DNA of 64,000 nt from Apodospora peruviana. Lineage: Eukaryota > Ascomycota > Sordariomycetes > Sordariales > Lasiosphaeriaceae. Location of the stretch: NCBI GenBank assembly GCA_033439685.1, contig JAUEDM010000002.1, forward strand, positions 3,906,001 to 3,970,000. The letters run 5' to 3'. Position 1 is the stretch's first letter; the number at the start of each line of letters is the position of its first letter. Below, in pieces: positions 34,206-42,778 of this stretch. The translations under genes were made by a program, and so were the position numbers. The notes beneath the pieces were generated by a model that saw nothing but the letters and a program-made list of their open reading frames with translations, was not told where the DNA came from and made no database searches.

Positions 34206-34806
34206 ATGATGTACCAGCAAAATACCTTCGTAGCAGTTGCAGGGCTGCTGCTGTCCCTCCTGCCAGCAACCAATGCCTGGAAAGGTAATCCCATCTTGCC
34301 TTTCGCCTCTTGATTCCTACATCCCTTGTTCCTCATGAAAACACATATACACACAGACACAGACTCCCACCCAAACTACCAAACCATCTAATCCATAATA
34401 AACAATAATTTCCCTGCGCACCGGCTCCATCTGGGCCTGCATCCCCGCCTTGGACACCGACTTGGAGGTGATCAGCGGCATCACCTACGATGAGTGCCAC
34501 AACGTGGGTGATCCCCTACCAGTGGATGCGACCTGCGACCAGTTCCGGTACGAGACCGTGGACCCACCGATCCCTTACTGGCAGGAGAAGGGCTGCGACG
34601 CGAAGCTGCAAGACAAGTTCGTCATTGGCGAGTCGAAGGACGACCACGACCTCGGCGGAAGCTGCGATTTCTTCACTGCGCGAGACTGCAAGGAGGGAAG
34701 CGGTCCCATCGGCAGCTTCAACGAGGGCAGCGCGAAAGTGTGCCCGACCTGGAGGCAGTCGTCGAACAGTGACGACAGGATTAGGTTTGTACCAACCAAT
34801 GGTTAA
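34206..34806 (+). CDS. small Cys-containing secreted protein, possibly broken
   Basis: Exon 1 (from 34206) encodes a good signal peptide (MMYQQNTFVAVAGLLLSLLPATNAWK) and ends at a donor, GTAATC, at about 34285. The downstream ORF reads IWACIPALDTDLEVISGITYDECHN, then CDQF, GCDAKL, GGSCDFF, ARDCKEG and VCPTW, ending at 34806. That is seven evenly spaced cysteines, like an effector-type protein. The link between the two is unclear: no AG acceptor occurs between 34363 and 34465, and a TAA at 34399-34401 blocks read-through. Either the acceptor was lost or an unusual site is used. The 3' end converges with the minus-strand relic and may overlap it. Confidence 0.5.
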
Positions 34807-36245
34807 CTCCTCAAGTCGCGGCAACGCCTCAAGAGTTAAGTTCGCAGCCAGTTCCATCGTCTCGGCCAACCGCGTCTTTACGTCCTCTCCGCCTCAGGGG
34901 GTTGCAAGCGTTGGAGGTAAGGAAACTGGGCCAGGATTCGTAGGTACGTCTGCGCAATGGTTAGAGAGAGAGGTTTGACGATATGTCGTAAACAAGTGAT
35001 AACGAATGGCAGCAGGGATGGGTGTGAATATGGAACATACCCGTAGAGGTTTGGTTCGCTCTTCTTGTGGTGCACCTATAGGGTTAGTAGCCTGAGCAAC
35101 CCTAGCCTCCCGGTCATGGAAAGACTGGTGAGATTGGGCATCGCACCTAGAATGCCTGTTTTGTCATCACTTGCGCGTTAGCAAAAACAGGTAGCTAATG
35201 GGGGAAAAGGATACCAGGAACTGAACCGGAGACACGCCAGGTCTGAACAGATCCGTAATAAGCAACTCACCCTGAAGGAACTGTGGTTCCCGCCCCGAGT
35301 AATATGGGGTCCTGGTCGCCACAAACCTGGTGATAGTACTGTTCGCCCCTTTCGTCGCTGCCGCCTGAACCAGGAGATCGGTAAACGGCGGGCGGTCCCC
35401 TCGCTGCTGGTGTTAGCAATGCTTATCCCAACCCGCCTTCAAGGTCTCCACGTTGGGACACAAACCGACCATGTACTCGAAGTCGTCGGTCACAACCAGA
35501 TGCTTTATGGTCGGGAGACTCAGATTCCGCTTCACAAAGTCGCGTTCGAAGAACTGCGTCCGGGCGCAGGCATGTGCCAGTCGAGCTTGGACAGGTTGGA
35601 CATCAACTGGAGAACTCGCACAAAGGCGGCGGTCAGCTCGGGAGGCGGCTCATATCCCCTTTTTGCCGATGAGTCGAGGACGCTTATTCTTTTAGCCCGG
35701 GACGCGTCCATCAGTTCTACCAGTGATCGGGGGCCGACGTCGTCGACAGGTATTTGGACGGAGAGGCTCTCGATGTTCTGCATTGCGGCTGGGCAGTTTT
35801 CTATGGCCGAGAGGGAATGGTGCACGCGTTTCCAGTTAACGTGGGCGTACTCAAAGGGATTGGTGATATTGAGATGGCGGAACAGGTCGGCTGGAGGGAG
35901 AGACTTTAGGCCTCTCTGGAGGGGTTTTGGTAGTGCCGAGTCCAAGGCGCAGAGCGCGGTAGTTGTATCGAATGGCTTTTCGAGCCAGCCCGAGTTCTCT
36001 TGTATCCATGGATGATCTACTTGGATGGAAAACCGAGGTGTTGTTTTGGGAGGAGGGGACTTGGGCCGGCCCGAGAGGCTGAAAGGCATTTGGAAGCTTG
36101 GAGGAAGCTGCCATGCCGAAGCGATGCCCAGAATGAAGGTGAGAATAATTATGAGATTTCTGTCGGTTGTTGGTTGAGGGCTTGAGGCTCCATCAGGACA
36201 AGTGGCAGACAAACGGAGGCGATGACTCAGGGGTAGCCCTATCAT
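34790..36245 (-). pseudogene. F-box/LRR-like hypothetical gene with stops and a frameshift
   Basis: The upper part (36245-35532) reads LPPADLFRHLNITNPFEYAHVNWKRVHH and LMSNLSKLDWHMPAPG. A one-base shift at about 35555-35570 continues as FFERDFVKRNLSLPTIKHLVVTDDFEYMVGLCPNVETLKAGWDKHC. TAA at 35413-35415 interrupts the same frame, which carries on to FVATRTPYYSGREPQFLQG, then a GTGAGT donor. The next exon, MPNLTSLSM, runs into TAG at 35077-35079. Leucine-rich text (LEALPRLEELTIGWYKPN) continues to about 34790. The two stops would be CAA-to-TAA and CAG-to-TAG changes. The content resembles fungal F-box-associated leucine-rich proteins. The lower end is uncertain. Confidence 0.5.
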
Positions 36246-36683
36246 AGTGAATTTTCCTTCCTAGGCAACACTTCATCATCTCCATTCTATCTTCAACTTA
36301 TTCCAACCTGTTTTGTATTGTACCACGTGTGAATATTCAGTGATAAATATAATCAGCCATGACGATGAACCAAAATGTTTTTGTCAACAATGCCGAGCTA
36401 TCGCCGTGTCACGGATAACTTACAAATCACCTTTCATTCATATTCGGTGGAACATCCGAGACGCTTCGGATTCTATTTGACGGGTTAATCGCCTTCCAGT
36501 GTGCTGGCAAAATGACGTGGTTGTCGAGTGAGTGCGAGCTGCGAGCTCCGATGCTGCTCGGAGCTAAGCCGGACTGGACGCTATTAATAAGGACATCGTA
36601 GCCACAAAATGGTAACAGGAAAAAAAGACAACAAACAGAATCCAGACTCAATGAAAACTGTGTGAACCTTCAGAGCAACCAAG
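36246..36683. other. intergenic region between divergent genes
   Basis: 438 bp of promoter-side sequence; no motif or gene recognised. Confidence 0.5.
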
Positions 36684-37550
36684 ATGTCAACAACTACAAC
36701 GAAAGTCATCGACCTCACACCGACCATCAAGCTCAACGCCATCATCACCTCAACACCCCCTGATTCCCAACACCACAACACTACCACGAACTCACGACCG
36801 ACAGTTATATTCCTCCACTTCTGGGGCGGCTCTGCCCGCACATGGTCCCTGGTCACGCCCCTCATATCCTCAAAAGGCAACCCAACAGTGTGCCTCGACT
36901 TGCGCGGCTGGGGCGACTCTTCAGGTCCAAGCGACGCAGACGCTTACTCGATTGCCTCGCTAGCAGATGACGTCGAAGCAGCCATATCATCACTTGGGAT
37001 AGACTCATTCGTACTAGTCGGCCTGTCAATGGGTGCCAAAGTCACGCAGCTGGTTGCTGCTCGGAACAGCAACAAAGGTCTACGAGGTCTAGTCCTCGTG
37101 AGCCCGGCTCCGCCTACGCCGTTGAGTCTCCCGCCAGACATGCGCGAGCAGCAGCTTCATGCATACGATGGCGCCGAGTCGGCGACGTTTGTGGCGACCA
37201 ATGTTCTCACGGCTTCGTTTCGTCAGCCGGGAAGAGAACTGCCGGGTTTTGTGATCGAGGACATGTTGAGGGGAAACGAATGGGCGAAACGGGCGTGGCC
37301 GGCGTATGCTATGGCCGAAGACGTGTCCAAAAATGTGGATAAGGTTATGGTGCCGGTGTTGGTGCTCGCTGCCGAGGCGGATGTTGTTGAGCCTGTGGAG
37401 AGGGTGCGGAAGGAAGTGTTTGAACGGTATAAGGCAGGGGGTGAATCAACGTGTAAGCTTGAGATATTGCCAGGGTCGGGACACCTGAGCCCGCTTGATG
37501 TTCCAGAGGCAGTGGCAGAGCATGTCCTGGGGTTTCTGAGCGCTCTTTGA
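36684..37550 (+). CDS. alpha/beta hydrolase
   Basis: A single exon of 288 aa. It shows the oxyanion motif HFWGG (45-49), the nucleophile elbow GLSMG with Ser115, an acid in AEADVVEP (Asp233) and the catalytic histidine in GSGHLSP (His267). The order and spacing fit a small cytosolic alpha/beta hydrolase of the esterase/haloperoxidase type; no signal peptide is seen. The reaction is hydrolysis of an ester-like bond in an unknown substrate. The reading frame is clean. Confidence 0.87.
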   Translation: MSTTTTKVIDLTPTIKLNAIITSTPPDSQHHNTTTNSRPTVIFLHFWGGSARTWSLVTPLISSKGNPTVCLDLRGWGDSSGPSDADAYSIASLADDVEAAISSLGIDSFVLVGLSMGAKVTQLVAARNSNKGLRGLVLVSPAPPTPLSLPPDMREQQLHAYDGAESATFVATNVLTASFRQPGRELPGFVIEDMLRGNEWAKRAWPAYAMAEDVSKNVDKVMVPVLVLAAEADVVEPVERVRKEVFERYKAGGESTCKLEILPGSGHLSPLDVPEAVAEHVLGFLSAL

Positions 37551-37636
37551 GGACTTCCATGCACGGAAATATGAATTCGAGTAACTGTCTACGAGCTATT
37601 GTGCAGCCAACTTCATGCGTAGTACCAAGATGACAC

Positions 37637-38044
37637 TCAAAGCTTCGGTCTCTTCATTCTCCTCCCACCGCCTCCGTTCCCATCCGACCCATTATCGTGA
37701 TCAACAGGATCACTGTCCGTATATTCCGCCTTCAGACTCGTCGCATCTCCTTCGAGAGTCTTACTCGGCCTCGGTGCCCTGCCCTGTCTGATCTCGTTCG
37801 TCATCATCCCGCTCACATGACGCCCCCCACGAAGCTTCTTCTCCCCGTGCGAACCTCATGAAGATGGCGGAGGTGTCTGGGTGGTCTTGGGAAAGCCAGC
37901 CTCATCGGTCTCGCCTCGTGGGGAGTCGTTGTCGCTCGTCTCGGCCTTAAGGCTTACCGGGTCTCCGAGCATGGATGGGTTTGCGCCATTTCCGTGGAGT
38001 TTTTCCGCTGTCAGTTGACGGAGGGGGCTTGTAGATGGAGCCAT
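37637..38044 (-). CDS. small conserved fungal protein, interrupted by an in-frame TGA or a short intron
   Basis: The first ORF (38044-37856) encodes NPSMLGDPVSLKAETSDND in a 62-aa product. Past its TGA the same frame continues to KLRGGRHVSGMMTNEIRQG and a related second motif, DATSLKAEYTDSDP, stopping at 37637. The repeated (D)xxSLKAE motif is typical of a small, probably disordered, fungal protein family of unknown role. Either the TGA is a nonsense mutation, or a 117-bp intron (donor GTAAGC at 37957, acceptor GAG at 37841, phase 0) removes it. Splicing would delete the first SLKAE motif, retention would truncate the protein, so both isoforms could exist. Confidence 0.55.
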
Positions 38045-38712
38045 GGTGAGATTCGGGTATCGTTCTAGTGAGTTCGAGTGGTCTATGAGTTGGCGACTAG
38101 CATCTGCAAGTGGTCATTATATTGTATGAAAAGAAACATCCTGAGAATTCAAGTGGTAGAGTTCTTGACGATTACATGATGCACGTGTCACGCTATGACG
38201 TCGACGATCGAGAAGGTTTGCGCCGGTGAACCTTTTATGTTCACAATTCGGTAGTCCAGGGGCCAACAGGGGAATCGACGCTAAGATCTCCAACCACGAA
38301 TCACACGGATGCGACTCTTCCCTAGGGTTGTATTTATCTGTATGTTTTGGACTCATTGTGGGATGTTATTCATTGTTGGTTGTGGAAATAATTGCTCGTG
38401 GTAATGACTGGAGATGGAAGCTCGTTAGTGACGCATGAATGCACCACGGCGAACATACCCAAACTGTTTATCATCAATCATATATGGGACTTTTTTATTA
38501 TTTCAGTACCTTTCTGTCCAGTATGTCATATCGAAGTTCTTGAATGATAGCCATACCCCTGAATGTAAACATTGGAAAAGTGGATACGTGTGCGCCAAAG
38601 AAAAAGGGGTTCCTTGCCTCTTTTCAACCCGTCCATAAAGGCCCGTTTCTACTACCATTTCGCAAGAGCTATACATGCCTTATCCCTGTGGCTAACAATG
38701 CGCACATCCCCC
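38045..38712. other. 0.7-kb intergenic region
   Basis: No gene or repeat recognised. Confidence 0.5.
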
Positions 38713-39536
38713 CTAAACCTTGACCAGCGAGATAGTGTCGATCCTATCGATCCCGGCCGAGGTCGTCCCAAACAAGAACTCGAACGTAAAGTAGACGCTC
38801 GACGTGCTCGCCGTGTACGACACCGTATTCTTGCTGTAGAACCCGACGCCGGCACCATTATCCCCCGCATCGATGGTATAAATCGGCGACCCGTTGGCCA
38901 TGACGCCGATGAAGCCGTTGCCGAAGTCGCTGAAGTTTGTGTAGAACGTGAGCGTGTACGTGGCGCCGACCTCGACAGGCACAGTAGCGCTGATGACGCG
39001 CGCGCTGACGCCAAGTTGGGGGGTAGCGGGCGGCGCGCTCAGCACAACCTCGAAGGAGTGCGTGCCAGTGTTGCCTGGCGTCGTGACGCCCGCCGATGCC
39101 GACGAGTCGGGCACCTCGGTCTTCCACGGGGCGAGGCCACACTCGAAGTCGCCGTTGGGCAGCAGGCTCCCGGGCGTGACGGTTGGGCACGGCAGTGTTG
39201 TCGTGGTGCAAGTGGGACCGCACGCGCAGGCGGATATGTAACGAGCCGGCGCGGTGCCGCATGCGGCGGTTGCTCTGGTGGGATAGTTGGTTGCAGTGGT
39301 GCCGCCGGCCGTTACGGTGGCGCAGAAGGCGGTCGCCGTGGACAGGGCAGCAGTGCTGCCGCAGGGGAATAGAGCGCGGTAGCAGCTTTGTTTGGGTTAG
39401 AATGGGGGTTAGTGAAGAGCCACTGGGCGGTTGTGTGTGCTTGGACTTACTTGTCGGCATTACACTTGGCGTTTGCGTTCACAGCAAGAAGGCCAAGGGC
39501 GCACAGGACGCCTTGCTTGAGGAGCGTGGAGAACAT
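38713..39536 (-). CDS. secreted protein with C-terminal CBM/CenC-like beta-sandwich
   Basis: Two exons (39536-39451, 39385-38713) give 252 aa. A signal peptide (FSTLLKQGVLCALGLLAVNANA) is followed by a Cys/Thr/Ala-rich N-terminal module (CYRALFPCG, FCATVTAGG, ACACGPTC). Then comes LLPNGDFECGLAPWK, the usual opening of a CenC-type carbohydrate-binding or galactose-binding-like sandwich, continuing through GATYTLTFYTNFSDFGNGFIG to IDTISLVKV. It is extracellular, probably wall- or polysaccharide-associated; binding is inferred. A TATAAA on the minus strand (39674-39679), about 138 bp upstream of the start, is a plausible TATA box. Confidence 0.8.
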
Positions 39537-39673
39537 GATGGCGATAGCGAGTGGTATTATGGTATATCGTTAAGTGTCATATATTCGGAATTTGTATTTT
39601 TTTTTTCTCGTGTGATAGCCTTTGCAGTAAGTCCTGTTTAATCTAAGAAGAAGAAGAAGCGCTTGTGCCTGAC

Positions 39674-39679
39674 TTTATA
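39674..39679 (-). promoter_or_regulatory. candidate TATA box of the secreted CBM-like gene
   Basis: Minus-strand TATAAA about 138 bp upstream of the start at 39536. Positional evidence only. Confidence 0.35.
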
Positions 39680-40474
39680 GGAACAGTCATGGTCGTTACC
39701 ATCCAGCCTAGCGCTCGAATCGGAGCCATTCTTCCGTTCTCATTTGCAGGGTTTTCCCCAGACAGATATCACGAGAAAATATGGATTATTGAAGCGTCTG
39801 ATGATCTGACCAATTGGGAAAGCTTTTGACAACACCACCCTTTCTGTGCTTTGGCTGAGGCTCAGCGCCATCTCATGATCCCGGTGGTTCTCAGGCAGTA
39901 TTCGTGTTCCGATGTCAATGGCGAGCCAGCTGCTGTACCTGAAGAAGCAATGCCAGATTTGCGCGGAGTTGCGATTGGCTGGCCTAATCAAGTTCGTTGT
40001 TACACTGACGATACAGCCTTCAGTGAGCGCCAAGATATCCAGGGCGAAAAAGCTCGTGACTTGTTGCGTCTGGCATATACGAGACGCCACAACCTATTCA
40101 TGGAAACTGTCATCAAGCCACTCACTCGGAACCTTTTCCGCATCAAATGTCAAAATCAACCGCCGGTGAAATTCGAGATCCGACCCAACTTCTTATTGGG
40201 TCATTCTCAGCTGGCTTACTTGTTTGGAACTTGATGAGTGGCTCGGACTGATTGCCTAGGTAGGGTACCTTTTCTTACCTAGTTGACAATGCACAAATTT
40301 GAGCTATCCGGTTGCGGATTGTAAACACTCTGACAACCTTAGCACAAGGAAAAACGCCCTACCGACATCATTTCCTGTCATCATTAATTGTATCCTCCTT
40401 TTCAGTAACTTGTGTCTTCTTCTCATTCGTCTCTACAACCCACCAATTTTGTATTTGCCGTGCTCCTTGAAGAC
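39680..40474. other. intergenic region
   Basis: No gene could be supported. Short ORFs on both strands lack recognisable motifs. A GGTACCT/ACCTAG cluster lies at 40252-40282. Confidence 0.45.
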
Positions 40475-41057
40475 CTATGTGGCGCGGTAGGTCCTGATTT
40501 CATCTCTCCAGTGGTGGCGTGCGGCCTTGAGATAACATGTCTCGGTTCGGATTGTTCCCATACAGCTGCTGTCAACGTCGGAGAGGTGCTCGGTTCTCAG
40601 AAGAAGAAATGGTTCGTTGGAAGCGTTTTGAGTTACCGACAACATGACTGAGAAGACTGTTTGGTTATCGGTCTCTCCCGTGCTCAGGTCTAGCTGTTCC
40701 TGTGCCGTCCAGCCCTCATAGTTGAGCCCGTCTCCCTGAACAAGGCTATGACAAGTGCCGTTGCAGGTATAACCTGTTCGGTCTTTGGTGGAGATGGGGG
40801 TCCTTTTCGCCACCAATGCTGGAGTTCAGAGAGCCTGTTGCCGGCAGGTTGAACTCGCCAGGAAGCAGTAAGGTTATTGTGCGATAATTATCCCAACCAC
40901 AATTGCTGAGGCTATGAGGCATGCTACCATACCCGCGAGAGAAAGGGGCCCATACCAAGGCGTTTTTCTCGGTATTTTTGGGCCTTTTATACTCTGACGC
41001 AACTGTTTTATGAATTGGCGAGGTTAGGAAGAGAACAATGGCTGCCTTGTAATGCAA
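40475..41057 (-). pseudogene. relic of a fungal multi-pass membrane protein family
   Basis: Two minus-strand frames overlap at about 40800-40816. The first reads LVWAPFSRGYGSM and NYRTITLLLPGEFNLPA. The second reads STKDRTGYTCNGTCHSLVQGDG and, later, RTETCYLKAA. The CNGTC...GxG and final TxxCxL patterns recall the extracellular domain of a large fungal membrane-protein family (DUF3176-type and relatives). There is no ATG at the beginning (TTG at 41057), the frame is broken, and the transmembrane C-terminus is absent, so it appears to be a fragment. The family link is tentative. Confidence 0.35.
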
Positions 41058-41641
41058 ACTACCTCTGTAATACGGGGCTGCCCGGGAATAGTGGCATCTG
41101 GGAATTTATAACGAGATATACAAGACGAAAACACTGACAGCCAACAACAATAACAAAATAAGGTACATATCGTTCCATGAACGTCTAGAGGGCAGCACTT
41201 CTCGAAAGAAGGTAGGAACTTGAAAGCGCCATGGCAAAAGCAACCTGCGCTAACACCACTAAACGGTCAGAAAGAAGGCCCGACCAAGCCAGGTTCGAAC
41301 TTAAACCCGGACCCGTAAGGTAAGTTATGAGAATTTTGTTTGCGTAGTACCTACTCTTTGGGGTAAAACACGCCCAACAGAGCCAGGCTACCGGGACATA
41401 CCTTCTTCAGTGCCAGCCCTCACCTTCCATGGCCAAGGTACGCCCACCTATACGTCACCAGTAATTTAAGCACAGTGTCTGGTGCCTTTTTGTGGTGCCA
41501 GCAGAACTTCCTCCCGACAATAAAATCCATTCTCAAATCCCCAAACACACTGCCTGCAAAAATAGCTTCTTGGAGTCAACTTAGACAGTTACCGCTCGCA
41601 GACCAGCAAGCCCGCATCTCTCACATCCCAGTGCAGACATC
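41058..41641. other. intergenic region upstream of the acetyltransferase gene
   Basis: 584 bp; no gene, repeat or RNA recognised. Confidence 0.5.
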
Positions 41642-42778
41642 ATGTCCGAGCACTGGCAGTTCGGCAAGCATCTCGACCTCACCCTGGACGACGTCGTCTG
41701 CTCCGAAGCGACAGACCGCCAGCGGACCCTATCTTGGAAGCTTAATGGCGCATGCTGGGTACCACGTATGACCCTGGAAGAATACGTCGGCCTCGAGAAA
41801 ACTCTCTCCGAAACAGCACTCACGGCACACGGACGCATCAGGTACTATGTGCTCACCCGCAAGGACGACCCCGAGACAATCGTCTCATCCTGCGAAGTGA
41901 TCTACAAGACGCTTCTCCTCGCCGACGCCACCGGTAGCCGTGTCGTCGACGGCTACTCTGTCGCCAGCCTCTTCACAGCCCCACAGCATCGCGGACGCGG
42001 AATGGCAAGCTTCCTGCTGAAGCGGGTCCAGGAACTCGCCGACAGGTTCACAGAGTGCGGCACATTGTACAGCGACAGTAGAAGGACCTACCACAGCAGG
42101 CTCGGCTGGGTCAGCTTTGCAAGCGCTCAGATTGTCTTTAACCTCGACCTCTCACAACCCGTCGACAGCAACAAGCCCGACGATCGCGTCTCTCTCCTAG
42201 CCGAGAGTGATGTCGCCGACCTCTGTGACAAGGACGTTCAGGGCCTCATGCAGCAATTTCATCTGCTTGCGAAGCAGCTCGAGGCCGAAAAGAGGGGCAC
42301 TACACACATCACCTTCCTCCCCACCTTCGCGCAGTGCTCATGGCATTTCGCGCGGGATGCATATATGGCCAAGGCCATGGCCGTCGGCCGCCCCGTTCAG
42401 TACCGCGGGGCACGCACTTCGGACGGGCAAAGCTGGCTCTACTGGGACCACGATCTGCGAGAAAGGAAGCTCAAGGTGCTGCGCATCGTCGTCGGCGGCG
42501 ACAACACCGAGAACAAGTGGGAAGAGGACATAAAGGTACTTCTGGAGGCCGCTCTGGCCGAGGCGCGAGCCTGGGGTCTGCCCAAGGTAATTGTCTGGAA
42601 TCCCTACAAGACAGTCAGTGCCGCGGCCACGAACGTCTGGCTTGACGCCGATAATTCGAAGTTGAAGCTCCTTTTCGAGGACAGGGATGACGGAACCATC
42701 CCGAGCTTGAGGTGGAGGAATGGGGACAGGTCCAGGACCACGTTGTGGGAGGAGAATGAGTATTTCTCGTGGTGCTGA
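41642..42778 (+). CDS. GNAT acetyltransferase, LYC1-like
   Basis: A single exon of 378 aa. The N-terminal half holds a GNAT acetyl-CoA site (VASLFTAPQHRGRGMASFLL, Q/R-x-x-G-x-G/A at about 115-121). The C-terminal half (WLYWDHDLRERKLKVLRIV, then EDIKVLLEAALAEARAWGLPKVIVWNP) is the LYC1-type C-terminal domain. LYC1 in yeast is a lysine N-acetyltransferase linked to lysine degradation; a small-molecule N-acetyltransferase is the likely role here, probably cytosolic. The frame is clean, and the start at 41642 gives the usual family length. Confidence 0.85.
   Translation: MSEHWQFGKHLDLTLDDVVCSEATDRQRTLSWKLNGACWVPRMTLEEYVGLEKTLSETALTAHGRIRYYVLTRKDDPETIVSSCEVIYKTLLLADATGSRVVDGYSVASLFTAPQHRGRGMASFLLKRVQELADRFTECGTLYSDSRRTYHSRLGWVSFASAQIVFNLDLSQPVDSNKPDDRVSLLAESDVADLCDKDVQGLMQQFHLLAKQLEAEKRGTTHITFLPTFAQCSWHFARDAYMAKAMAVGRPVQYRGARTSDGQSWLYWDHDLRERKLKVLRIVVGGDNTENKWEEDIKVLLEAALAEARAWGLPKVIVWNPYKTVSAAATNVWLDADNSKLKLLFEDRDDGTIPSLRWRNGDRSRTTLWEENEYFSWC

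Noticed and set aside
38572..39372. 266-aa open frame on the plus strand opposite the CBM-like gene
   Set aside because: Arg/Gly/Ala-rich composition without motifs; the minus strand has a signal peptide, spliced exons and a recognisable domain.
39740..40090. 116-aa minus-strand open frame
   Set aside because: It contains some protein-like text (RYSSWLAIDIGTRILPENH) but no start context, family motif or joinable exon; the length is within chance at this base composition.
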